64,000 nucleotides of DNA from the NCBI GenBank assembly GCA_021292165.1, contig CM037877.1, positions 8,423,980 to 8,487,979 on the forward strand, given 5' to 3'. Positions within the stretch are counted from its first letter, which is position 1. Every line of letters begins with the position of its first letter. The translations under genes were made by a program, and so were the position numbers. This DNA comes from Shinisaurus crocodilurus (taxonomy: Eukaryota > Chordata > Lepidosauria > Squamata > Shinisauridae). Positions 44,745 through 54,294 of this stretch are shown here, in pieces. Below the pieces are notes generated by a model. It had not been told where the DNA came from. It saw only the letters and a program-made list of their open reading frames with translations, and did not search any database.

Positions 44745-44834
44745 TTGAACGTGGCTCATGTTTATTACAATGCCATGAAAACCTTTACCTCCTTATGCCT
44801 GCATTGCATATCAAACTCCTGCTAAGGGCACAAG

Positions 44835-45002
44835 CAGGACCGGTGCAAGGCAGTTTGGTGCCCTAGGCAAGGATCAGATATTTAGCGTGCCCCCCCTTCC
44901 CACTTGAGAGCGCTGTATTTTTTTCCAAGGTGTTTCTGGCGCCCTCTTTAGCCCTGCGCCCTAGGCAGCTGCCTAGTTGGCCTAATGGTATCACCGGCTC
45001 TG
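44835..45002. mobile_element. hAT MITE with perfect 8-bp target duplication
   Basis: 168 bp, starting CAGGACCGGTGC and ending CACCGGCTCTG, flanked by GGCACAAG on both sides (44827-44834 and 45003-45010). The interior words gccctaggca and tgcctag form an imperfect palindrome. Non-coding. Confidence 0.9.
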
Positions 45003-45010
45003 GGCACAAG

Positions 45011-45694
45011 TGCATCCCAGGCTTTTGTTTTTCTTCCTGCTTAATTGGAAATGCTGAACTAGCTACTACAGATGTGCATCATCTTTGGATGAAACCGAAT
45101 ACCAAACTGAAGCGGCCTGCTTCAGAGGTTTTGGGACTAAATCACAAGCAAGCCACCTCTTTTCTGAAGTGGTCCAAAGTGAAATAAGCCATTTTGGGTT
45201 TCAGGTTTCAAGCAAGCCTGAAATGGATACATTTTCCCCAAGCTGCTCATAAAAGGAAAATGCCAGGCAGGTGGAAGTATAGGAGACCATATAGTTTTAT
45301 GAGTTGCAGCTCTTGGTTCCAGTCAAGGTATGGCTTTAGCTCAGCTTTCCAATTGGCGTGCTTTTAGAAGGGACACTGAAGAAACATTTCACAAGTTGTT
45401 AGACTATATTCAGCAGTTTTTTGCAAGTTCTCTTTTTGGAGCACCGAACTGAAAGAGTTGTGGTGAAGTTGTGTTCTTTTCTAATTTGTTTCTCTCTGAA
45501 CTTTCCTTATTCCAATCCAGATAAATCCTTTCCTACAATCCAACCCTGTCCTAATCAGCTTTGCACTTTCTGTGTGACTTTGGTATCAATTGAGCAGTAA
45601 AGAATCAAACAAAAAAAAGCCTCAAACTGTTGCTTCTCTCTCTCTTATCCATCATGACTCTCTTGCCCTTGCACCTGTCTTTCTGAATTTTATG
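45011..45694. other. Unassigned non-coding sequence
   Basis: The stretch 45060-45240 (cagatgtgcatcatctttgg, then gaagcggcctgcttcag) may be another decayed relative of the TAGGGATGTGCA family. Otherwise unassigned. Confidence 0.4.
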
Positions 45695-45860
45695 GGGGCA
45701 ATATTTATTTATTTAATTTAAACTACTTGTATACCGCTCTATATCCTAAGATCTTTAAGTGGTTTACATAAAAATACATATAACACAACATAAAAACCAA
45801 TGTAAAAACAATGACATAATAAATACATTTAAAAAAATGTTACAAGAACAATAGAACATA
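45695..45860 (-). repeat. L2-like LINE 3' tail
   Basis: tttatttatttaatttaaac, then ttgtataccgctctatatcc and aagtggtttacataaaaat, then A-rich filler. This is the reverse of the L2-type 3' terminus seen at 19840-19935 and 49897-49985. No ORF part remains. Confidence 0.6.
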
Positions 45861-45878
45861 ACAGTGCATAGTCAAAGA

Positions 45879-46241
45879 CAAGTCAAGGAAAGCCTGTTTG
45901 CCATGTTCATGCAACTTGCCCACAAAACCATAGGGGGGAGAAAGGAATCCCTTAACTAACTAACTAACTAACTAACTTTAAAGACTCTCTTTGCACTCAG
46001 AAGGGGCTACTGTCCCTGAAATTTTATCTAATTCTGGCAATAAATTAGTTATTGTCACCCCTTTAAAAGCAGACAGAACAACAGGAACAACAACAACCTT
46101 TGGTTGGAAGTTATTGCTTGCATAAATTTTGTACTTGGAGAAGCCTGTGATAACTGTGGATGTTCATGTGCTTTTAAATTATATTCCTATGATGTGTGGA
46201 GTGGAGTAAATGACAGACAGCAAGAAAGTAGACTTTGAGAG
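45879..46241 (+). repeat. Dispersed duplication, copy B
   Basis: 363-bp counterpart of 43060-43419, in the same orientation, 2.8 kb downstream and immediately after an L2-like tail. One extra CTAA unit accounts for most of the length difference. Confidence 0.9.
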
Positions 46242-47158
46242 CCCATACAGTTGCAAAGAGACTTAACTTCAGTCCTAGAAGGATAAATTAGCTACCACCA
46301 CCTCCATTCCATGGTCTGAGGACAGCTCTTGTTACATTGGAATGTACATTCATCCTACAGTCATTGACTTTGTTCGGATACTTATTTTGACATATGGACT
46401 GGATATATTATGTATATATTAAGTATGTATATATACAAAAATGTATATATTTGAAATATAAATGTTGAATCCTTTTCTTTCTCCTCTTTTTAATTGTGTT
46501 ATGAACTATTATTGTGAATGGATATGCTTCTATGTTATGTTCTTTTTCTTTCTTTTTTTTCCTTTTCCCTCTTTTGTTCCTGTTCTTCTTCTTTCTTTCT
46601 TTCTTTCTTTCTTTTTTTTTTGCTTTTGGGCATGCAGAAGAACAACAAGAACAACAAGACCATTGCACTTATTTTCATGGAATGTGTCAGGCTTTATCCC
46701 ATTAGAATGGGCTATGATGCCTTCAGTTTTCATCTCATTATGACAAAATGTAAAAACAATATGCTCCACTTACCCTACTATGGTCAGTGGGAAGACATCC
46801 AAAGCTTTGGATTTTGCAAAGCAATCCAATGCAAACCAAAGTGAGGTTTCAGTCTGATGTGCCAAAGAGAAGCAACCCAATATCGGAAGTCCTGGCGCAG
46901 GTCCTGAAGCAATTTTATTTCCCCTGGGCACACCCCCTGCTCACCATTGTTACACTAAATTCCATAATTTGCCTGACCAACCTTGGCTCCATCCCATCGC
47001 ATGCTGGTGTCTGTCCTGTCAGGTTCCCATCAGGTTCTCCCACACACTCCAACCAGGTGCCAGTGTTTTGGGAATCAAGAGCTGGCAACCCTGGGGGTGA
47101 TATTGTCAATCTGGATGCACTTGTGGCTGCCAATTCATGAGAGCTTAACAACAACCCT
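46242..47158. other. Unassigned AT-rich sequence with (TTTC)n
   Basis: A (TTTC)n run occurs at about 46587-46612 and a T-run follows. No repeat family is named, and frames here are Lys/Phe-rich artefacts. Confidence 0.5.
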
Positions 47159-47360
47159 GCTGGACCGGATTGCAGGTCTGTCTAGTTGAGCATCCTACAT
47201 TCCACTGTGGCCAACCAGATGTCTTCAGACTGCAAGCAGGGATGCAGGTGATACTCCTCCTTCGCTGCTGCTCCCAGGCAATTGGTCTTCAATTCAATTT
47301 AGCCATCATGACTAACATCTATTGATAGATGCTTCCTCCTACATGAATATGACTAGTCCC
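47159..47360 (-). mobile_element. CR1-like LINE 3' fragment
   Basis: Plus-strand phrases gctggaccggattgcaggtc, tgtggccaaccagatgtctt and tagccatcatgactaac match the CR1-like family at 52622-53070. Diverged and internally rearranged. Confidence 0.6.
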
Positions 47361-47828
47361 CTTTACATCTAGGTCAGTGGCCTTCAGCTCACCATATGGC
47401 AGCAAATTCCTCCTATTACTTATCCATAATGAGAAGGAGTATGTAAAAACACATACAACAGCAACAGAAGCCGCAGCAGAAACAACAACAAAAACCTGTG
47501 GAGAAAGCCAACCTAAAACCCCTGTCTGACACACACACACTCACCAAGGAGGGGGGAAGGAGACCCAGGGCGGGGAGACAGCCAGTCTCCACAGAGACCA
47601 AAGGGGACAAACAACACCTGCATAGAATCACCCCAGGGGGGAAGGCAGGAAGCATCCCCAGGTTCGTCAATGCTCTCGTATATCAGCCCCATCTACATAA
47701 GACTTGAATGCCTTGCCAGAGCAGACACTTCAGCACCCATAAGAAAGGACCATTCAACACCACAAGATGGGACCATTAAGCAAGTGGCTTCAAAGGGACC
47801 CCACCCCACAGGGGGAAGGTGGCAACCC

Positions 47829-47927
47829 ACCTGATTGGCCGCCCACCTGAGGAGGGTGGCAACCCACCTGATTGGCCACCCACCTGATTGCAGAGGGAGG
47901 GGCTACCTGAAACCCAAGGTATAAAAC
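47829..47927 (+). promoter_or_regulatory. LTR promoter: CCAAT-type boxes and TATA box
   Basis: The motif cccacctgattg occurs three times, two of them followed by gcc(g/a)ccc, giving inverted CCAAT boxes (ATTGG) within a 25-36 bp tandem arrangement. TATA word gtataaaaca follows at about 47919. This is the expected U3 promoter layout, and activity is not shown by the sequence. Confidence 0.7.
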
Positions 47928-48042
47928 ACCCTGCGCAAGGGAACTGAGTTGTTGGACCTGATCAGCAATCTTGCCCCATGCTTGGGGTAAGGGAACGAAG
48001 GGATCGGCAACCCCGGGTAGCAGCACCCGGCGTGCTCCAGCT

Positions 48043-48270
48043 AGCTGAAATCACTGGCCGCTTGGGTTGACCGGACCCCCCGGGAAACCAAGCTGAAATC
48101 ACTGGCCGCTTAGGTTGACCGGACCCCCGGGAGACCAAGCTGAAATCACTCACAAGCCGCTTGGGTAGACCGGACCTCCGCCGGGAACCCAGCTAGCCGC
48201 TTGGGTAGACCGGACCTCCGCCGGGAACCCAGCTAGCAGCCTGTGGTTGACCGGGCCTCTGCTGGAGCCC
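48043..48270 (+). repeat. Five tandem 40-53 bp units inside the LTR
   Basis: Units start at about 48043, 48091, 48138, 48191 and 48231. Each contains AGCT(GAAATCACT)..CCGCTTGGGT(T/A)GACCGGACC..CGGGAA-CC(C/A). Units 3 and 4 share ctccgccgggaacccag; units 1 and 2 share gaaatcactggccgctt. The array lies downstream of TATA, so in transcribed R/U5. Confidence 0.85.
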
Positions 48271-48595
48271 GAGCTGAACTAACTAGCTGCGAGCCCTGAA
48301 ATCACGGTGTCCTTGAGACCTCTTGCCTGCTACTTTGTACCGTACTGATAAGCTGTATTGCTGGCGTGTGTCTGGGTTGGTGAAGGTGATTTTGTAAATA
48401 AACTTGTTTTATAAAAGATACTTTTGTGGCTATAAGTTATCCCTTTGTTCTGGGCTAAGGGTGATAGTCGCTGGGGGACCTCGGAGAAGGCCCACCCCCA
48501 GGACTCGCTACCCCCTTAGCATTGAACCCGCGCAGAAGACCAGGTTGTCGGTCTTCCACTAAACCTATCCTGAATTTATTCATATAAAATTATTT

Positions 48596-48842
48596 TTATT
48601 TATTTATTATTGATTATATTTATGTCTCACCTTTCCCCCCCCTGTATGGAACCCAAGGTGGCTTACATAATTCTAATCCTCCTCTCCATTTTATCCTCAC
48701 AACAACCCTGTGAGGTAGGTTAGGCTGAGAGTCAGTGACTGGCTCAATGTCATCCAGTGAGTTTCATGGCCGAGTGAGGGACTAGAACCTGGATCTCCCG
48801 AGTCCCAGTCCAACATTCTAACCACTGCACCACAGTGGCTCT
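48596..48842 (-). mobile_element. Sauria SINE, minus strand
   Basis: Reversed landmarks: tttatttattattgattat (tail), acccaaggtggcttacataa (Bov-B-like), cctcacaacaaccctgtgag, gtcagtgactggctcaatg, ctagaacctggatctcccg (B-box) and cactgcaccacagtggctc (head). It lies directly downstream of the solo LTR. Confidence 0.9.
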
Positions 48843-49896
48843 CCGAGTGCGGTGTAGTGGTTTTAGGGTGGTGTGATGTAGTGTGGTTTAGTGGTTTTAG
48901 GCCACCTTTAAGGGTCGAACGCTCTCACTGGATCACCCTACGTTCCAGCTTTATGGGAAAGGGGGAGAAAGTTCTCTCTATCCATTTCCAAGTAGCCTTG
49001 TTGTGTCCTTGTTGGTTACTGACAGCAAGGACCTAGCATTCTCATTCCACCCCCTGCTGCATAGACAAGAGTCCCAAAGTTTTGTGTCCCTGCAACTTTC
49101 TAGTGCAAGGATGGGCCTGCAAATATACAATATCGGATGAGATTCAGGACCAAGGTGGCTTATTGTTCCAAAAGGGCGAATCAAGTACTGAAACCATTTC
49201 TGCCATTTTGGTTCATTGTCAGGATCGTGCTCAGACTCTTGCCAGATTTCTGTCTTTTCTTAGAAGGAGGGAGAGAGGGAGAGGATGATCTCAGGGCCGG
49301 CCCAAAACATTTTGCTTCCTGAGGCAGAGCAGTAAATTGTGACCCCAACACCCAGTCAAGGTGCATATTATCCAAATTCAGTCAAGCTATTTTGGCCCCT
49401 GGTGCAGAAAATTGCAAAAGTATCCATAAGTCTGAGGTGAGCAGCTCACTCAGTCTAATGTTAGGGCTGACTCTGAGACAGAAAGAGAGGGAGGGAGAGA
49501 AGGAAAGAGATTTGGAACTTAGTGTTAATGAATTTTGGCCCAAAGAGGCATGATTATTTTAAGACCTCCGTGGCATTTGTTGCTGTTTTTGGAAGATGTG
49601 AGAATACTGATTCCTGCATGCCTTAATATGATGTCATTTTCTAAGGAACTCTTCACAAAGTATAAAAAGAAAAGGAACAGGTAGAGACTGAAGTCCAGAA
49701 ACTAGATTTTTTGTGTGTGCTGTTTTGTTGTTGTTGTTGTTGTTGTTGTTGAAAAGAGATACTGAACCCAAATGTCAGAAAGAGAGGGGGGGAAAATCAG
49801 TGAGTGTTAAAAACATGCCCTCCCTGAGAGAAACAATATGGTAATGTCAGAAAAGAGATTAATTGAATGGGGAGAATGCTGGGGATTTTTTTTTGA
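48843..49896. other. Unassigned non-coding sequence
   Basis: A short direct repeat, gtgtagtg and ggttttaggg/ggttttaggc, lies at 48850-48905. A GTT run lies at 49726-49752. About 49286-49400 starts agggccggcccaaaac and may be one end of a hAT-like element. Confidence 0.45.
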
Positions 49897-49985
49897 TTGA
49901 ATGCCAAAATTTATTTATTTATTTATTTCATTTATATACCGCCCCACAGCCGAAGCTCTCTGGGCGGTTCACAAAAATGTAGTAG
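49897..49985 (-). repeat. L2-like LINE 3' tail
   Basis: tttatttatttatttcattt, ataccgccccacagccgaag and ctctctgggcggttcacaa form the terminal sequence shared with 19840-19935 and 20380-20480. Confidence 0.75.
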
Positions 49986-50480
49986 TCAATTCTAAATCGT
50001 CCCAGCCCCCCCCCCCCCCAAAAAGACTGATCACCCGAAGCACAAATATTGTGTTGGAAAAGCAACCTGGGATACTTTTACAGGAAAGGGTTCCGTCTTC
50101 TGTGAACAAAGAACTATTTCAAAAGTGGCCAGCAGAGGGAGAGGTGAAAGAAGCATAACCAAACGTTTCTTTATATTAGGAATCATGTTTAGATCTACAG
50201 AGTGAGGGGATAAGATGTTCTTTGATTGCAAAAACTTAAATAGGCCTGACTCAGGTCAGTGCCTGATTGGAGATGAAGACGCCCCATTGTCACTGAGTGT
50301 CTAGGCTGTACCAATTGTCACATAAGCCTGTGTCTAGGCTGTACCACTATAAACTGCAGTCAGTGCTGGTGTTCACAGCTCACATAGAAAACATTGCATG
50401 CAGATAGAGAACTAGATCTCAGGGAGATAGTTCTAGCCTAGCCTGTACTCTGTAGCATGCTAGTTTTCATTGTGCAAGGA
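49986..50480. other. Unassigned non-coding sequence
   Basis: The phrase tgtctaggctgtacca occurs twice (about 50299 and 50331), a short tandem duplication. C-run at 50006-50019. Confidence 0.45.
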
Positions 50481-51052
50481 TTGCTATTTCATAGAATCAT
50501 AGAATAGTAGAGTTGGAAGGGGCCCCTAAGGCCATCGAGTCCAACCCCCTGCTCAATGCAGGAATCCAAGTGAAAGCTTCCCTGACAGATGGCTGTCCAG
50601 ATGCACCTTGAATGCCTCCAGTATGGGAGAGCCCACCACCTCCCTAGGTAGTTGGTTCCATTGTTGTATTGCTATAACCAGTGCTTTTTTTCTGGAGAAA
50701 AAGGTACCGACCGGCAGAGATGGCATTTTTTAATCCTGGAATCGTTCCAGTGGTCCACCAGAAAAAGCCTGCATACCATCAGTTTTTTCCTGATGTCCAG
50801 GGGAACCTGGTCCGTAACTGAGCCCATTATTCCGTGCCCTGCAATCTGGGATGGTCGAGAAGAGATCCTGGCCCTCCTCTGAGTGACAACCTTTCCAGTA
50901 CTTGAAGAGTGCTATCATATCTCCCCTCAGTCTTCTCTTCTGAAGGCTGAACATGCCCAGTTCTTTCAGTCTCTCCTTATAGGGTTTTGTTTCCAGTCCC
51001 TTGATCATCTTTGTTGCCCTCTTCTGAACCCTTTCCAGCCTGTCTACATCCT
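50481..51052 (-). pseudogene. CR1 LINE 3' end, interrupted
   Basis: The minus-strand frame 50730-51008 has MIKGLETKPYKERLKELGMF, SLQKRRLRGDMIALFKYWK, the CR1 C-terminal region also present in copies 1 and 2. The complete 3' terminus is at the low end: catagaatcatagaatagta, gttggaaggggcccctaagg. About 110 bp of foreign sequence (about 50673-50780, starting cagtgctttttttctggag) interrupts the coding part. Confidence 0.9.
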
Positions 51053-51170
51053 TATTTATTTATTATTTATTTGGTATGGCGGAACATTTGATTATTTTAG
51101 AGCACATCTGCAGGTTGAAGTGGTTGAGCCCAGACACTGGTCTATAAGCTTGGTAAGCCAGGGTGTAGTG

Positions 51171-51215
51171 CAGTGTTCCCCAACCTTGGGTCCCCAGGCG
51201 TTTTGGAGAACACTG
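51171..51215. mobile_element. 45-bp hAT MITE relic with perfect 8-bp target duplication
   Basis: It starts CAGTGTTCCCCAACCTTGGG and ends TTTTGGAGAACACTG, almost only the two termini of the 16657-16792 family. GTGTAGTG flanks both sides (51163-51170 and 51216-51223). Confidence 0.9.
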
Positions 51216-51223
51216 GTGTAGTG

Positions 51224-51867
51224 GTATTTTTTTTTAAGTGCAGGCAATTGTCATGACAGACCCCACAAGCTGCACCCACATGGAGAGTCCAAAATTGCAG
51301 GCAGGTGTGTTGATCCATATCAACAAACTAGGAGGTTTCATCTCCACCATGAGCAATTCTTTTGTAAAGCTCATGGGTCTCGATTGCCCAATCAAGACCA
51401 GGCCACCCACAAATACTTTACAGTACAAAAGGGAACATTATGTCGTGAGGGCTGCTGCTGGTAAGCTCAGAGAGAATGGGGAATTTTGTGTGGGGGGGGG
51501 GTCTGGCAGATGACCTCAGCATCCCTGCTGCATCCCTGCAAACCCTGGCTCTATTACACCACTGTTGGTAAAGATTGCCTCCTCATGCGGCTCTCGGTGA
51601 GAAAGCAAGTCATTGAAACCAATTGGAACTGAGCAGAATTTTTGTAAGTTTACATGTTTACACTGTTTGCACATTCAATGTTTTGCTGGACAAGGGTGCA
51701 AATATACAGTTTTGCAATTGTTGGTCTGTATACATGGAAACTGATGGAATTTCTCCGCAGTGGGGCCAGGGAGATCTCCTTCTTTTTGGCCCTTGTAAAC
51801 CAGCCCAGGGGCTGTGCAGCTCTCTGTCCTCTGGAGTCTGCAAGAAATACTTTGAGACCGGGACTTA
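51224..51867. other. Unassigned non-coding sequence
   Basis: G-run at 51490-51500. No recognised family. Confidence 0.5.
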
Positions 51868-52150
51868 TACTAGGGGTGCAGAACCTCAGGCACGAGGGCC
51901 GAATCTGGATCACCTGGCCCTACAGCATTTCCAAGAGGACCACGTCCCCTTTTCCAGGACATGTCCCCTTTCCTCCAACTATCAACATTTTGGTAGATTC
52001 CGGGCTTTTTGTGCATCCCCCCCTTCCCCATTTGAGAAGGCTGAAATGCCTCTCTTAAGGCTTAATTATTGGCAGTAAGAGCTTTAAACTAAACTGTGCT
52101 GGATTATTATTATTTTTTGTATTTTTGGCCCCACCCATTTTCCCTTTGGC
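51868..52150 (+). repeat. hAT-like interspersed element
   Basis: Start aggggtgcagaacctcaggc. The interior aaggcttaattattggcag and aagagctttaaactaaac match 21602-21910, and both continue into tatttttggcccca. Confidence 0.55.
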
Positions 52151-52621
52151 CCACCCCTTTTGTCTTCTTCAGCCCCATCCATCACAGCACTGCCACCTCT
52201 GAGAGGATGTTCGTGTTGTTATCCCATATCGTGGTGTTGCACACCTGAAGGTTAGGAGGAAGATTCCTGAGCTTAGGGGCGCCTTTACACACCAGGGTTT
52301 ACCCCACCACTGAAGCTGCCTACTGGCACTTCCTGAGCTGGAAGCACTATTAACAGCTCTGGGTCAGGAGGAGGCTTTGCCAGGTCAACAGAAGGTTCTA
52401 CTGTGTTTCCCTGGCACAGCACTGGCAGGACTGCGCTGAAGTACAGCCACAGGCAGTGAGCTGGCAGTGCTAGAACAGAGAGAACCCAGAGTTCTCTGCA
52501 CAGCTGCACTGCAAGGTGAGCCACCAGGACCACAGTCTGGAGCACATCCCTGTGCAGTCAAGGGTTCGAGGCACTGGCATGACTCTATCTACCCAGGCAT
52601 GCCGTTGGCTCTCATCATGGG
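52151..52621. other. Unassigned non-coding sequence
   Basis: The start (gcacacctgaaggttaggag) is unremarkable. No repeat or gene. Confidence 0.5.
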
Positions 52622-53070
52622 ATCATAAGAACAGAAGAAGAGCCATGGTGGATCAGACTAAGTGTCCATCTAGTCCAGCATTCTGTTCACACAGTGGCCA
52701 ACCAGCTGCCCACGGGATCCCACAAGCAGGACAGGAGTGCAACAGCACGCTCCCAACAACTGGAGTACATAGACAGACTGCCTCTGATACTGGACGTAGC
52801 ATATAGCCAGTCAGGACTAGCAGCCATTTACAGACTTCTCCTCCATGAATTTGTCCAGCCCTCTTTTAAAGTCCTCCAAATTGGTGGCCATCAATATATC
52901 TTGTGGAAGTGAATCCCACAGTTTAACTATGCGCTGTGTGAAGAAGTCCTTCCTTTTATCTGTCCTGAATCACCCACCAATCAGCTTCATGGGATGGCCC
53001 CATTGGGTTCTAGTATTATGAGAGAGGGAGAAAAATGTCCCCCTAATCACTTTCTCCACATAGGAGAAAG
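52622..53070 (-). pseudogene. CR1-like LINE 3' end (second CR1 lineage)
   Basis: On the minus strand it encodes FFTQRIVKLWDSLPQDIL and TNLEDFKRGLDKFME, the C-terminus of a CR1-type ORF2, in frame from about 52950 down to 52845. The 3' UTR follows, with gctggactagatggacactt and the terminal ttcttctgttcttatg words. It is the longest member of this lineage in the window and allows the short fragments at 15648, 36975, 47159 and 62393 to be assigned. Confidence 0.8.
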
Positions 53071-53084
53071 TGGATGGGTGGATC

Positions 53085-53440
53085 ATAGGAGACTACCTTA
53101 TAGTGAGTTCAACCATTGGTCCATCTAGCTCACTCACTGTGTCAGTGTACATAGGAACATCAGAAGCTGCCTTATATTGACTCAGACCCAACTTGGTCCA
53201 TCTAGCTCAGCATTGTATTTTAATTGTACATCGCCCAGGGTGGCCGGGTGACCGGCCAGATGGGCGATTGATAAATATAATAAATAAATAAATAAATAAA
53301 TTGTCAACACTGACTGGCAGCGGTGCTCCAGTGTTTCAAGCAGGATTCCTTCCTAGCCCTACCTGGAGACACCTGGAGATTGAACTTGGGACCTTCTGCA
53401 TGGAAAATATGCGCTCTACCACTGAGCTGCCACTCCCAAG
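53085..53440 (-). mobile_element. tRNA-derived SINE, one copy plus an adjacent fragment
   Basis: 53085-53145 is a short tail fragment (accttatagtgagttcaacc, gtccatctagctcactcac). 53151-53440 is a full copy: cagaagctgccttatattga, cacctggagattgaacttgg (B-box reversed), tgcgctctaccactgagct (A-box reversed). The full copy is split by the insert at 53213-53301. Confidence 0.82.
53213..53301. mobile_element. Short AATA-tailed LINE end nested in a SINE
   Basis: The insert reads ttttaattgtacatcgccc, ggccgggtgaccggccagat, gggcgattgataaat, then AATAAATAAA. The SINE word gcattgtcaacactg is split, and attgt appears on both sides, consistent with a 5-bp target duplication. It is a common LINE 3' end of a family I cannot name. 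Confidence 0.65.
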
Positions 53441-53689
53441 GCATCTACTCAACAGGATGAAGTATAAAGAAAGCTAAGACTTTGCCTAGGTGACAATGGC
53501 CTTTATGATGTGCTAGCTCATTCTCTTGAGTTGATTCTGGCTTCTTGGCTCTGAACACTGGCTTGATTTCCTAATATCTGTCTTGACCCTCTGCTTCCCT
53601 GGCTCTTCTCCCCGTGATTCCTGGCTCCTGCCGAAGGCCTGCCTATCATTCAGCTCCGACATGGACATATATACCAGCGCTGCTCTTTT
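53441..53689. other. Unassigned non-coding sequence
   Basis: C/T-rich; could be old LTR sequence, but no ends are seen. Confidence 0.4.
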
Positions 53690-54200
53690 GCAGTGATAGC
53701 GTTGATGGTTAATAATAACAAGTCCAGCCAGGTGATGAGCGTGCTTATGATTGATTTCCATTTCTTCCCCCTTGCTATATCTTTAAGCATGCATTTAGCC
53801 CTCCTATCCATGCATTATAAATATTTATTTATGTATTTATATTTTATGCTTTTACAGGCCAGTAAAAAGAGGAAAATAACCGAACAAGTTTACAGGCAGT
53901 TACTTCAGTGCGTAATGGAAGTCATAATCAGCAAGTATTCTGCTTGGCGGGAGTGCCGAAGCATTGTGGTGCTAAACAGCATTTAAAGTCAACTCAGGCT
54001 GGTTGGCTGCCTGGAGCGTAATCCACCAAGCACTGGTGCTCTGCAACCTCCATTCATTTCTAAGTAAATTGTTTCCCTGCATCTTTATAAATATTTCCGT
54101 TCCCCTTACGACGACTCACACGAGATGCCCTGAAAATTACCTTTGAATTTCATTGCAGGGCAGATGCTCATTTGCCTATCTAAGATGCTTATAGGTCTCC
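53690..54200. other. Unique island, candidate conserved non-coding element
   Basis: Non-repetitive with gttaataataacaag, gcttatgattgatttcc (PBX/MEIS-like TGATTGAT), gcatgcatttagccc, cgtaatggaagtcataatc and gtaatccaccaagc. The 97-codon frame 53693-53986 is cut by AT-rich sequence and has no domain. This is among the most likely regulatory islands in the window, by inference. Confidence 0.4.
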
Positions 54201-54216
54201 TGTTAAGGATGGAGGA

Positions 54217-54220
<4 letters not shown>

Positions 54221-54251
<31 letters not shown>
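54221..54251. repeat. (CA)n microsatellite
   Basis: About fifteen CA units, just outside repeat R copy B. Confidence 0.95.
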
Positions 54252-54252
<1 letters not shown>

Positions 54253-54294
54253 AAAAAAGCAACCACAGTGCAGCTACCTATATATTATATGGAA

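Larger units (their letters stand above)
47497..48560 (+). mobile_element. Solo LTR (retroviral type), 1064 bp
   Basis: It starts TGTGGAGA and ends TCTTCCACT, an inverted end pair with the final A changed to T. It is flanked by the 5-bp duplication AAACC (47492-47496 and 48561-48565). U3 carries CACCTGATTG boxes (inverted CCAAT) at about 47831, 47867 and 47881. TATA box at 47919-47926, poly(A) signal AATAAA at 48397-48402. Between them lie five tandem units (48043-48270). No internal retroviral genes remain, as expected after LTR-LTR recombination. Proteins are not encoded. Confidence 0.85.

Noticed and set aside
48043..48270. Possible CRISPR-like array or minisatellite
   Set aside because: Units are contiguous without spacers and lie inside an LTR of a eukaryotic genome.
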